Part shown: positions 14,979-23,988 of the stretch, in pieces
Layout: every line of letters begins with the position of its first letter
Numbering within the stretch: the first letter of the stretch is position 1
Assembly (NCBI GenBank): GCA_009837885.1
Contig: VXSP01000047.1
Span: 1-36,474 of the forward strand
DNA length: 36,474 nt
Origin: Holophagales bacterium
Lineage (GTDB): Bacteria; Acidobacteriota; Thermoanaerobaculia; Multivoradales; Multivoraceae
Direction of reading: 5' to 3'
Program-made: the position numbers and the translations under genes
The notes under the pieces: model-generated
Databases searched by the model: none
What the model saw: the letters and a program-made list of their open reading frames with translations, nothing else
What the model was told of the DNA's origin: nothing

Positions 14979-17348
14979 ATGCACTTTCTTCGACCCAGGA
15001 ACTCTCTTCTGCTCGCCTTCCTCCTGCTCCTGCCGCTCCCCGCGCTTGCACGGGACGGCGATGTCTCGGGCACCGTGACCGATCAGACCGGCGCCGCCCT
15101 GCCGGGCGTGACCGTGGAGGCAGAGAGCCCAGCCCTGGCCGACAGCCGCCGCTCCGCCAGAACGGACGCCGAAGGGCGCTTCGTCATCGGCGGTCTGCCC
15201 GACGGGGAGTACTCGGTCTCCTTCAGCCTCAGCGGCTTCGACACCCTGAACCGGGACGGCGTGTCGGTCTCCAGCGTCGACGGCGCGAACCTGGACGTCC
15301 GCCTGCAGATCGAGAGTCTCATCCAGGAGGTCACGGTCGTCGGCAGCAAGCTGGGCACCGGCCGGCAGGAGTTCGGCGTCAGCGTCGCCCACCTGGGGGC
15401 CGACCGCATCGACTCCGACGCGATCGTCGACGTCGAGGACGCCTTCCACCGGGCCGCGAACGTCTACGTCGGCGCCGCCGAACAGGGCGGCTACGCCATC
15501 CGCGGGGTGAACAACAGCGGCCTGGAGTCCGACCACTCCAACGGCACCGCGCTGGCCTCCGTCCTCGTCAATCAACTGGCGCTCGCACCGCGCACGAGCG
15601 ACCATCTGAACCCGTCGCTGTTCGACGCCGAGTCGGTGGAGATCCTCCGCGGACCCCAGTCGACCCTGCAGGGGCCGAACTCCCTGATCGGGTCGGTGCT
15701 CATCAACTACAACCGGCCCGCGTTCGACGGCTACGACGGGCGCGTCCGGGTCGAGGGCGGCAGTCTCGATACGGAGCGGATCCAGTTGATGCAGAACGTC
15801 GAACTCGTCGACGGGATTCTCTCCGCGCGCGTCGTCCACGAGGACCGCTACATCCGCGGAGCGGTCTCGAACATCGTGAACGGCGCCGACGACCGGCACC
15901 GCACGGACGTCGAGACGACCCGCGTTCTGCTGGCCTTGAGACCGCGGGCCGACGAGAGCCTCCGGTTCGACCTCACCTGGCTCCGGAGCGACTCGGACTC
16001 GATCCCCTGGGGCTACCACATGGAAGACCCGGCGCGGGGGATCACGATGGAGGACCGGCAGCAGGTCTGGAACCGCGAGGACGCGTATCCTTCCAAGATC
16101 GACCTCCTGAACCTGGAAGCGCACATCGACCTCGGCGAGCGCTGGGCCCTCGACGCGGTCGTCGGCGCGAGCGAGTTCGACGGCCTGCAGCTCTTCGACG
16201 CCGACTTCACGCCCTGGGACATCCTCAACGTCGACGCGTGGAGCCAGGACGATGTCGCGAGCCAGGAGATCCGCGCCTCATACCGCGGCGCCGGCGTGAA
16301 CCTGCTGCTCGGCGCCTTCCACTCGCGGTCCGACTTCGGCTACGGCTTCACAGGCGCCGGCTTCTTCCCCGACGGACTGGGCAACATCGTTCCCTTCAAC
16401 CGGACGACCAGACTGACCGAGGACGTCGAGCAGACCGACTTCTTCGGACGGGTCGAGTGGGACGCAACGGATCGGGTGCACCTGACCGGGGGCGTCCGGA
16501 TCAGCCGGGACTCCAGAGCCAACGTCAACTTCGCGGACAACAACGGCTTCATCACCGAACTGGACGCCGAGACGGACTTCGAACAGGTGCTCCCGTCCGC
16601 CTCGGTGACCTTCGACGTGGCCCAGAACACCTCGCTGGGCGCGTCGTACGCACGCGGCTTCAAGGCCGGCGGCTTCGCCTTCGGGCTCTTGCTCGGGCTG
16701 GCGGAGCCATTCGACGAAGAGTTCACGGACAACTTCGAGTTGTTCCTGAGGCACCGCACCGCCAACGGCCGCATGATCCTCAACGCGAACCTCTACCGGA
16801 TCGACTGGACCGATCAGCAGATTCCGTACACGCCACCGGGGGGTTTCCCGCAGTTCGACTCGTTGGTCGCGAACGCCGGAGAGTCACTTCTTCAGGGCCT
16901 CGAAATCGAGACCGAGGTCTTCGTCAGCAACGCGCTGAGCCTGTTCGGGTCGCTCGGCATCTCGGATTCCGAGTTCGTCCATTTCGTCCTCGACGGCGTG
17001 GACTACGCCGGCAGGGCGTTGCCGCAGGCGCCCTCGTGGAGCGCCTCCGCGGGTCTGAACTGGCGCTCGCCGACGGGCTGGTTCGCCGGCGGAACGCTGA
17101 GCTACGCCGACGACGCCTACAGCGAACTGGCGGCGCCGGAGATCACGCGGCTGAAGACCCGGACGCTGCTCGACGGCCGGTTCGGCTACCGGCGCGGCGG
17201 CTGGGCGCTCTACGCCTGGGGCAAGAACCTGCTCGACCACCAGTACGAACGCCAGTTGTACAACGGCGCGCCGTTCGGACTGCCAGGCGCCTACGGCATC
17301 TTCGGTCGGCCGCGGTCGGCCGGCATCGGCATCGACTTCAACTGGTAG
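14979..17348 (+). CDS. TonB-dependent outer-membrane receptor with an N-terminal carboxypeptidase-regulatory-like domain
   Basis: A 789-residue receptor. ATG 14979 gives a strong signal peptide (NSLLLAFLLLLPLPALA) after AGGA. Residues about 24-105 are a CarboxypepD_reg-like Ig domain (VSGTVTDQTGAALPGVTVEA). The plug follows (QEVTVVGSKLG as TonB-box-like start; IRGVNNSG; ESVEILRGPQSTLQGPNSLIG). The 22-strand barrel fills the rest, ending with aromatic FNW. It imports a bulky ligand across the outer membrane using TonB/ExbBD energy, whose genes are not here. The ligand is unknown. It heads the ABC cluster, with 94 bases to the next gene, which suggests one operon. Confidence 0.9.
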   Translation: MHFLRPRNSLLLAFLLLLPLPALARDGDVSGTVTDQTGAALPGVTVEAESPALADSRRSARTDAEGRFVIGGLPDGEYSVSFSLSGFDTLNRDGVSVSSVDGANLDVRLQIESLIQEVTVVGSKLGTGRQEFGVSVAHLGADRIDSDAIVDVEDAFHRAANVYVGAAEQGGYAIRGVNNSGLESDHSNGTALASVLVNQLALAPRTSDHLNPSLFDAESVEILRGPQSTLQGPNSLIGSVLINYNRPAFDGYDGRVRVEGGSLDTERIQLMQNVELVDGILSARVVHEDRYIRGAVSNIVNGADDRHRTDVETTRVLLALRPRADESLRFDLTWLRSDSDSIPWGYHMEDPARGITMEDRQQVWNREDAYPSKIDLLNLEAHIDLGERWALDAVVGASEFDGLQLFDADFTPWDILNVDAWSQDDVASQEIRASYRGAGVNLLLGAFHSRSDFGYGFTGAGFFPDGLGNIVPFNRTTRLTEDVEQTDFFGRVEWDATDRVHLTGGVRISRDSRANVNFADNNGFITELDAETDFEQVLPSASVTFDVAQNTSLGASYARGFKAGGFAFGLLLGLAEPFDEEFTDNFELFLRHRTANGRMILNANLYRIDWTDQQIPYTPPGGFPQFDSLVANAGESLLQGLEIETEVFVSNALSLFGSLGISDSEFVHFVLDGVDYAGRALPQAPSWSASAGLNWRSPTGWFAGGTLSYADDAYSELAAPEITRLKTRTLLDGRFGYRRGGWALYAWGKNLLDHQYERQLYNGAPFGLPGAYGIFGRPRSAGIGIDFNW

Positions 17349-17359
17349 GAGACGGGCGC

Positions 17360-17377
17360 GCCGGCGACATCGCCGGC
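17360..17377 (+). promoter_or_regulatory. Perfect 8-bp stem-loop between the TonB receptor and the first ABC gene
   Basis: GCCGGCGA (17360-17367), CA, then TCGCCGGC (17370-17377) make a tight GC-rich hairpin 12 bases after the receptor stop. Without a T-run it is more likely an mRNA-stabilising or attenuating structure that sets the receptor-to-ABC ratio than a full terminator. Confidence 0.4.
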
Positions 17378-17442
17378 AACCCCCAGGATCCCGGAGAACC
17401 ACACTCCATCGAGAATCCCAGCAGGGAAACGGAGAAGACGCC

Positions 17443-18342
17443 ATGCCAGAGAAGCCAGAGGGCCTCGAAGTCACCGGCCTGAACAAGACCTACCCGGGCG
17501 GCATCCGGGCGCTGGAAGACGTCGACCTCACCGTCGAGCCGGGGCTCTACGGCCTGCTCGGCCCGAACGGCGCCGGCAAGAGCACCCTGATGCGGACTCT
17601 GGCCACGCTGCAGGCGCCGGACAGCGGCACGATCCTGCTCGACGGCGTCGACGTCCTGGCGGACCCGGACTACCTGCGGCGGAGGCTCGGTTACCTGCCA
17701 CAGCAGATCGGGACCTACCCGACGGTGACCGGCCGGCAGCTTCTCGACCGCTTCGCCAACCTGAAGGGGCGCACGAACGCCTCCGAGCGGCGGCGCGAAG
17801 TAGCAGGACTCCTGGAACAGGTGAATCTCAGCCAGGACGCGGACCGGGCCGTTGCGACCTACTCCGGCGGCATGCTGCGCCGCTTCGGCATAGCGATCGC
17901 CCTCGCAGGCGACCCACGCCTGCTGATCGTCGACGAACCGACCTCCGGGCTCGACCCGGCGGAACGGAGCCGCTTTCACCGGGTGCTGGCCGACATCGCG
18001 GCGGACAACGTCGTGCTGCTGTCGACCCACATCGTCGACGACGTCGAGAGCCTGTGCGAGCGGCTGTCCATCCTCGACCAGGGCCGGATCGTCGCCGAAG
18101 GAACGCCGGCGTCCCTGGCCGCGGAGCTCGAAGGCCGCCTGTGGTCGCGCGTGGTTCCCCGCGGCGAGCCTCTGCCGGAGGACGCCCTGCACGTCTCGGC
18201 GAAGCCCACGGGCTCGCTGGTCGTCGTCGAGGCGGCGACGCGCCCTGGAGAGTCCTGGGAACCCCAGGCGCCCCGCCTGGAGGACGTGTACCACGCCGCC
18301 ATCGCGCACGGCAGCCGGCGGCGGGAAGCGAGGGTCGCGTGA
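17443..18342 (+). CDS. ABC transporter ATP-binding protein 1
   Basis: A 299-residue ATPase subunit of an ABC-2 type transporter. Walker A GPNGAGKST is at 40-48, the Q-loop is LPQQIGTYP near 85, signature SGGM at 141-144, Walker B LLIVDE at 160-165, D-loop SGLD, and the switch His is in LLSTHIVDDVE. The C-terminal 60 residues are an extra region (VPRGEPLPEDALHVSAKP) common in exporters of this kind. Its TGA overlaps the GTG of the giant permease by 4 bases, so the pair should form one complex. Confidence 0.9.
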   Translation: MPEKPEGLEVTGLNKTYPGGIRALEDVDLTVEPGLYGLLGPNGAGKSTLMRTLATLQAPDSGTILLDGVDVLADPDYLRRRLGYLPQQIGTYPTVTGRQLLDRFANLKGRTNASERRREVAGLLEQVNLSQDADRAVATYSGGMLRRFGIAIALAGDPRLLIVDEPTSGLDPAERSRFHRVLADIAADNVVLLSTHIVDDVESLCERLSILDQGRIVAEGTPASLAAELEGRLWSRVVPRGEPLPEDALHVSAKPTGSLVVVEAATRPGESWEPQAPRLEDVYHAAIAHGSRRREARVA

Positions 18343-21300
18343 ACACCCTGCGTTTCGTCGCCGCCCAGGCGTGGCAGGAGTTCCGGGCCGGCTGCCGCGG
18401 GCCGCTGCTGGCGATCGTCTTCCCCGGGCTCATCGGCTATGCGCTCATCGTGATTCTCAACGCCGACTACATGCGCGAGATGGGCGCCACCGAGGTGCCG
18501 CGCAACAGCCCCCACGTGATCTACCTGATGATGGCCGGACAGGCCGTCTGGATCTTCTTCGTCTGGGCGTGGCTCTTCGGCCTGAACGTGGTCCGCGACC
18601 GGAACGCCAGCCTGCACGAAGTCGTTCTGTCGACGCCCGTCTCCCTGCCGGCGCTGCTCTTCGGCCGCTACCTGGGCGCCCTGGCTCTCTCGACCCTCCT
18701 TCCGGTCGCGACGGCCATCGGCTTCTGGCTGGTCCCGGCGCTCGGCGCCCTGGGGATCATTCCGCCGGACGCGGTGGGTCCGCACCCGTGGTTCGCGATG
18801 GCCCATTCGCTCCTGCTGTTCACCCTGCCGACCGCGGCCGGAGTCGGCGCGCTGTTCCTGTGCGCCGCGATCTGGACCCGAAGCATCGCCGGGCCCTTCG
18901 CGGTCGCGGCCATGCTGATGCTGGTCTGGATGGTGGCCATGGTCGTCGTTCGCGGCGGCGACGCCAGCCCGGCGGTCGCGACCCTGCTCGACGCCTCCGG
19001 CTTCGCCGAGATCGAGGAACAGACGAACCTGATGACGCCGCGCGAGAAGGGGCAGGCCGTCGTGGAACTGACGCCGCCCCTGCTCGTCAACCGCCTGATC
19101 TGGACGCTGCCGCCGCTGCTCCTGTTGGCGATCGTGCTGCGCCGCGTCGGCCGGGAACAACTGGCGCTGGAGAAGGCGCCGGCGATGCGCCGGCGAAGGT
19201 CGCAAGCGAGCGGAGCGCGAGCGAAAGCGCCGCCAGAGTCCGTTCTTCGCCCGGGCCCCGCGGCCACGCCGTCCTGGCTCAGGGCGACCTGGACCGAGGC
19301 GGCATGGCACCTGAGACTCTCGTTCCGGGGCTGGGGCACGCCGCTTGCCCTCGCCATGATGGTGGCGACGGGCGTCGGCGGCGCCTTCGTTCACGTCGTC
19401 CTTCACGCCGACGGTCCGCTACAGCCCCGCTCCGGGTTGGTCGAGCGGATGACCATCGAGTACTTCTACCTCGTGATCGTCTTCATGGTGGCCGCCTTCG
19501 TCGGCGTCATGGCGCGCCGCGACGACCGCACCGGCTGGAACGAGATCAGCGACGCGACCCCGGCGCCGGTCGGCACGCGGGTCGTCGGACGGGCGCTGGC
19601 GTCGCTGTGCCTGACGGTCGCCTTCGCCCTGACTCCCCTCGCGGCGGTGTGGATCGTGACCGGAGCGGCGCTTCCCGGCGCCTTCAGCCTCGCCAATCCG
19701 GCCCCCTTCTTCGCCCTGCTGCTGGCGCCCGCGCTGCTGGAAGTCGCCGCGGTCGTGCTGCTGGCGCACGCGCTGATCCGCCACGCGGGAGCGGCGCACG
19801 CCGTCTCGGTCATCTGCGCGTTCATCATCGTGGTCAACCACGAACTGGCCGTCACGACCTATCCGCCGGCGGAGTTCGGGGTGCCGGCGCACGCCACGGT
19901 GTCCGAGTTCGCCGGCTGGGGGCCCTGGATGAACCACATTCTGACGGCCGACCTGTTCAAGCTGGCCATCGTCGTGGTTCTCCTTGCCCTGGCGTGGTTG
20001 GCGTGGCCGCGAGGCACCGCGCTGACCGTGCCCCTGCGCTGGCGAACCGCTCTCGGCCGGATCCCGAGTGGAGCGGGAGTGCTGGCGGCGGCCGGCGTCG
20101 TCCTGGCCTTCGGAACCCACGCCGTGCTGTACGAGCAGTTCGTCACCCTGGGCGGTTACCAGTCCGAGGCCAGCGAGACGGCGGAGGACGCCGAATGGGA
20201 GAAGCGTTGGTGGGCGTCGGCGACGCCGTTCTCGACCGCCGGCGGCGAAGCGGTCGTCGATGTCGATCCCGCGGGACGCACGGCCACCGCCCAGTGGCGC
20301 CTGGACGGCGTCCGCGCCGCGTCGGGCCTTCTTCATGGAGCGCTCCCGGACGGGGCGGAGATCCAGTACGCATCCGTAGACGGCGAACAGGCGGCGGTGA
20401 CGGTAGCCCTCGACCAGTTCTCGCTTGAACTCGGCGAATGCGGCCTGCAACCGGCCCCGGACACCGACGAGCCTCACGACGCCGAGAGCCCTGCGCCCGG
20501 AGCGGAGGGCTGCACCGTGGAGCTCGACCTGACCGTCCGCGACGAGGGTTGGGCGGACCACGGCGAGAGCAGGTGGCTGCACGAATCGGGCGTCTGGCTG
20601 CGCGCGACCGACGTTCTGCCGACGCTCGGTCACGATCCCGACCGGCTGGTGCGCGCGCCGCACGATCGCGAGCTCCACGGGCTGCCAGACGATCCCGTCG
20701 CCGCCGACCCCCACGCGCTGTCGCCCACCATGGGAGTCGCCCCCGCGGGAGACTGGCGCTGGACGGTTCGCTTCGCCTCGAGCGAGGACGCGGAACCGTC
20801 GCGGCATGCGCGGACGGCGACCACGGGTCAGGTCAGCGGTCCGCTCGACTTCGCCGCCGCCTGGTGGCCGCGAAAGCCCATGGAAGCGAACGTGGAAGGC
20901 GTCACCGTGTACCACGGTTCGATGCGTTCGAACGACGTCGAGGTCGTCCTGAACGACGTGACGGAGATGCGGAGCTGCGTGGCCGGCCTGCTGGGAAGGG
21001 CGCCGGCTGTCGGCGCCGTGCTCCAGGCGCCCCGCGAACTGGGAGCGACCGCGCTCCACGGCGATCTGCTGTGGCTGCCCGAGCACGAGGGATGGGACGT
21101 CGCCGCCGGCGGCTTCGGCCACTGGCGACGACGCGCGACACTCGCCGGCGCCTTTGCGGCGCGGCAGCTCGCGGACGATGCCGGCCTGCGCAAGGAGCCC
21201 GGCGAGGACTGGCTGCGTGTCGGCGTGTCGGGCTGGATCGGCATGGAGTGCGTGCGCCGCGAGGACGGCAGGGACGCATGGCTGGCGCTGCACGCCCGGG

Positions 21301-21824
21301 TCAGTGGTCAGGTCATCGAGGCGTTCGGCGCGCTCGATGCGCCCGCGATCAGCGTCGAAGCCGCGGGCGATGTGCCGTGGATTCGTCACTACACGCCCCT
21401 GGCCACGGCGGCATGGGTCGAATCCATCGGCCCCGCCGAAGCGGTCGCGGCCATCGACGAAGTAACTGCCGCGGTCCGCGCCGGCGGAGCGCTGTCCGAA
21501 GCCCTGGCGGCCGCGGTAGGCGAAGACGACGCTCGCGCGCTGCTCGGACCGCCGGCGTCGTCCGACGTGCTGGTCGCGGAGTCCGAGCGCACGGTGGAGA
21601 TCGCGGGTCAGCGCTGGCTGTGGCGGGACGGCGGTTGGGAACCGCTCACCGTGCCCATCCACGTGACCCAGCGCTACGAGGACGGCAGCGACGAGCGCCA
21701 CCGGATCGGACCGGTGCCCGCGACCGCCGAGCCCGAAGCGCCCTTCACGATCATCGACGCCTGGCCGTCGTTCGAGCGTTCGCCAACCGACAACGTCTGG
21801 CGCGGAGAAGGAGGAGGAGAATGA
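18339..21824 (+). CDS. Giant ABC-2 permease fused to a degenerate M1-peptidase-like domain
   Basis: 1161 residues from GTG 18339 (GTGA overlap with the ATPase). Residues 1-280 hold six hydrophobic helices (LLAIVFPGLIGYALIVIL; IYLMMAGQAVWIFFVWAWLF; others). A basic, low-complexity linker follows (RRRRSQASGARAKAPPES). About 325-590 hold a second set of six to seven helices. From about 600 to the end is a large soluble domain. The architecture matches permease/M1-aminopeptidase fusions known in other phyla. No HExxH zinc motif exists: where HExxHQW is expected there is AFAARQL (about residue 934), and WLRVGVSGWIG (957) stands where the second zinc-ligand Glu segment would lie. I infer an inactive peptidase fold used for binding or gating. 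Confidence 0.8.
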   Translation: MNTLRFVAAQAWQEFRAGCRGPLLAIVFPGLIGYALIVILNADYMREMGATEVPRNSPHVIYLMMAGQAVWIFFVWAWLFGLNVVRDRNASLHEVVLSTPVSLPALLFGRYLGALALSTLLPVATAIGFWLVPALGALGIIPPDAVGPHPWFAMAHSLLLFTLPTAAGVGALFLCAAIWTRSIAGPFAVAAMLMLVWMVAMVVVRGGDASPAVATLLDASGFAEIEEQTNLMTPREKGQAVVELTPPLLVNRLIWTLPPLLLLAIVLRRVGREQLALEKAPAMRRRRSQASGARAKAPPESVLRPGPAATPSWLRATWTEAAWHLRLSFRGWGTPLALAMMVATGVGGAFVHVVLHADGPLQPRSGLVERMTIEYFYLVIVFMVAAFVGVMARRDDRTGWNEISDATPAPVGTRVVGRALASLCLTVAFALTPLAAVWIVTGAALPGAFSLANPAPFFALLLAPALLEVAAVVLLAHALIRHAGAAHAVSVICAFIIVVNHELAVTTYPPAEFGVPAHATVSEFAGWGPWMNHILTADLFKLAIVVVLLALAWLAWPRGTALTVPLRWRTALGRIPSGAGVLAAAGVVLAFGTHAVLYEQFVTLGGYQSEASETAEDAEWEKRWWASATPFSTAGGEAVVDVDPAGRTATAQWRLDGVRAASGLLHGALPDGAEIQYASVDGEQAAVTVALDQFSLELGECGLQPAPDTDEPHDAESPAPGAEGCTVELDLTVRDEGWADHGESRWLHESGVWLRATDVLPTLGHDPDRLVRAPHDRELHGLPDDPVAADPHALSPTMGVAPAGDWRWTVRFASSEDAEPSRHARTATTGQVSGPLDFAAAWWPRKPMEANVEGVTVYHGSMRSNDVEVVLNDVTEMRSCVAGLLGRAPAVGAVLQAPRELGATALHGDLLWLPEHEGWDVAAGGFGHWRRRATLAGAFAARQLADDAGLRKEPGEDWLRVGVSGWIGMECVRREDGRDAWLALHARVSGQVIEAFGALDAPAISVEAAGDVPWIRHYTPLATAAWVESIGPAEAVAAIDEVTAAVRAGGALSEALAAAVGEDDARALLGPPASSDVLVAESERTVEIAGQRWLWRDGGWEPLTVPIHVTQRYEDGSDERHRIGPVPATAEPEAPFTIIDAWPSFERSPTDNVWRGEGGGE

Positions 21825-22579
21825 CCGAATCGCAAGAGTCGCACACGGGGGCCGCTCCCCTTCTCGAAGCTCGCGGACTGACCAAGGACTACGGCGGTAC
21901 GCGAGCCCTCGACTCCCTGGACCTGGCGATCGCGCCCGGAGAGGTCTATTGCCTCCTCGGTCCCAACGGCGCGGGGAAGACCACGACGATCAACCTCTTC
22001 CTCGGCTTCGTGGCGCCCTCGGCGGGTCAGGCCCTCGTAGCCGGCCTGAACGTGTCCACTCACGACCGCGAGTCCAAGCGCCGACTCGCCTACATCCCGG
22101 AGCAGGTGATGCTGTATCGGAACCTCAGCGGGATCGAGAACCTCGAGTACTTCGCCGCGCTGGGCGGCCAGGGATCGCTGGGCCGGGAGCGACTGGTCGA
22201 GATTCTCGTCGAAGCCGGCCTGGACGGCGACGCGGCCGGGCGACGTGTATCCACCTACTCCAAGGGCATGCGCCAGAAGGTCGGCATCGCGATCGCCATC
22301 GCCAAGGAAGCCGACGCGCTGCTGCTGGACGAACCGACCTCCGGTCTCGACCCCACGGCCTCGAGCGAGTTTTCGGCGCTGGTCGAGCGGCTCAGGAATC
22401 GCGGCGTCGCCGTGCTGATGGCGACTCACGACCTGTTTCGCGCGAAGGACACCGGCACCCGAGTGGGCATCATGCACTACGGACGCCTGGTCACGGAGCT
22501 GAGCACCGCCGAGGTCGGCCATGCCGATCTTGAGCGGATCTATCTGGAACATGTAAGCGACAACGGAGGACCGCGATGA
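21821..22579 (+). CDS. ABC transporter ATP-binding protein 2
   Basis: A 252-residue ATPase. ATG 21821 overlaps the permease TGA (ATGA) and follows a strong GGAGGAGGA binding site. Walker A GPNGAGKTT is at 47-55. The signature is YSKGMRQK, with Lys in place of the usual first Gly, a variant common in ABC-2 (Nod/CcmA-like) exporters. Walker B is ALLLDEPTSGLD and the switch His is in MATHDLF. It is most likely the motor for the two following permeases, while ATPase 1 pairs with the giant permease. Confidence 0.9.
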   Translation: MTESQESHTGAAPLLEARGLTKDYGGTRALDSLDLAIAPGEVYCLLGPNGAGKTTTINLFLGFVAPSAGQALVAGLNVSTHDRESKRRLAYIPEQVMLYRNLSGIENLEYFAALGGQGSLGRERLVEILVEAGLDGDAAGRRVSTYSKGMRQKVGIAIAIAKEADALLLDEPTSGLDPTASSEFSALVERLRNRGVAVLMATHDLFRAKDTGTRVGIMHYGRLVTELSTAEVGHADLERIYLEHVSDNGGPR

Positions 22580-23988
22580 TCCACCACATCGTCCGCAAGG
22601 AGTTCGCCGACATGATCCGGGACGGCCGCTTTCGCTGGTCCGCGATTCTCGTGGGGTCGCTGCTGCTCGTCTCACTGGCTCACGGCTGGGTCCAGGCGCG
22701 GAAGGCAAGCCAGGAACTTACGGCCGCGCAGGCCACGGCCCGCGAGCATTGGGAGACGCAGGGGGAGAAGAACCCTCACTCGGCGGCGCACTACGGCGTC
22801 TACGCCTTCAAGCCCCGGCTGGCGCTGTCCTTCGTCGACGAAGGCGTGGATCCCTTCACCGGCACGTCGGTGTGGCTGGAGGCGCACCGGCAGAACGACT
22901 TCCTGTTGCGTCCGGCCCAGGATGCGACGGCAGCGCAGCGCATAGGGGCTCTGACGGCGGCACAGGTACTGCAGCATCTCGTGCCCCTGCTGATCATCCT
23001 GTTGACGTTCGGCGCCTTCGCCAGCGAGCGAGAACGGGGAACGCTGCGCCAACTGCTGGCCACCGGCGTCGGCTGGAGAGAGCTGGCCCTGGGCAAGGCG
23101 CTGGGCGCTTCCGGAGCGCTGGCGCTCTTGCTGGTGCCGGCGGCGGTAGCGGGAGCGGCGGCGCTGGTCGTCGCGAGTCCCGCTCCGACGGCGTCGCCGC
23201 TGGCTCGGGGCGCCGTCCTGGCCGGCGCCTATCTGGCCTACTTCGTCGTCTTCCTGGCGCTGTCTCTCGCCGTGTCGGCGAGGGCACGGTCGTCGCGCAC
23301 CGCGCTGGTGTTCCTGCTGGCAGTTTGGGTGGTCAACGGCCTCGTCGCGCCGCGCGTCGCGGTGGACCTGTCGAAGCGGGTCTACGCGACGCCCTCCGCC
23401 TTCGAGTTCGCTCGTACCGTCGAACGCGAGATGGCCGACGGTGTCGAGGACATCGCCCCGCCGGACCGGGACGAGTCGACGAAACGGCTGCTCGCCGAGT
23501 ACGGAGTGGAACGGGTCGAGGACCTGCCCATCAACGCGGTGGGCGTCTATCTGCAGGAGAGCGAGGAGTTCTCCAACCGGATCTTCGACCGCAACTACGG
23601 CGCGTTGTGGGACGCCTTCAGGCGCCAGGGGATCCTGCAGGAGGCGCTGGCGGCGGCAGCCCCGTCGATCGCGGTTCGCACGCTGTCGATGGGCCTGGCG
23701 GGAACGGATGTCGAGCAGCACAGGCACTTCGCCGAAGCCGCGGAGACCTACCGCCGCGATCTCATGCGACAGATGAACGGCGACATGACCGAGAACTCGC
23801 TGACCGGCGACTTCTCGTACGCCGCGGGCGCCGAGCTCTGGGAATCCGTGCCTCCGCTGGAGTACGAAGCCCCGCCCCTGGGCTGGGTGCTGGGCAACCG
23901 AATCCTGTCGCTTGCCGTGCTCGGCGCGTGGCTGGCGGGCGCCGTCCTGCTCGCGTCCGCTCAGGTCCGGCGGGCAGAGGTGGCCTAG
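22576..23988 (+). CDS. ABC-2 type permease A (DUF3526/NosY-like)
   Basis: A 470-residue membrane protein with ATGA overlap to the ATPase gene. It begins MIHHIVRKEFADMIRDGRFRW, the amphipathic start typical of ABC-2 permeases. The first membrane helix follows (SAILVGSLLLVSLAHGW), then a periplasmic loop, a cluster of helices at about 130-260 (VLQHLVPLLIILLTFGAFAS; ERGTLRQLLATGV coupling segment), a long loop from 260 to 430, and a last helix (ILSLAVLGAWLAGAVLLA). The topology fits the DUF3526-containing group of ABC-2 permeases. It probably forms a heterodimer with the next gene product. Confidence 0.85.
   Translation: MIHHIVRKEFADMIRDGRFRWSAILVGSLLLVSLAHGWVQARKASQELTAAQATAREHWETQGEKNPHSAAHYGVYAFKPRLALSFVDEGVDPFTGTSVWLEAHRQNDFLLRPAQDATAAQRIGALTAAQVLQHLVPLLIILLTFGAFASERERGTLRQLLATGVGWRELALGKALGASGALALLLVPAAVAGAAALVVASPAPTASPLARGAVLAGAYLAYFVVFLALSLAVSARARSSRTALVFLLAVWVVNGLVAPRVAVDLSKRVYATPSAFEFARTVEREMADGVEDIAPPDRDESTKRLLAEYGVERVEDLPINAVGVYLQESEEFSNRIFDRNYGALWDAFRRQGILQEALAAAAPSIAVRTLSMGLAGTDVEQHRHFAEAAETYRRDLMRQMNGDMTENSLTGDFSYAAGAELWESVPPLEYEAPPLGWVLGNRILSLAVLGAWLAGAVLLASAQVRRAEVA

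Noticed and set aside
20140..21824. Active M1 metallopeptidase call for the permease C-terminus
   Set aside because: There is no HExxH in the domain; the only His-Glu pair (PEHEGWDV) lacks the second His.
17443..21824. Start of the giant permease at 18054, inside the ATPase gene
   Set aside because: The sequence before 18339 is an Arg/Pro-rich shadow of the ATPase gene. The GTG at 18339 gives a normal permease N-terminus (MNTLRFVAAQAW).
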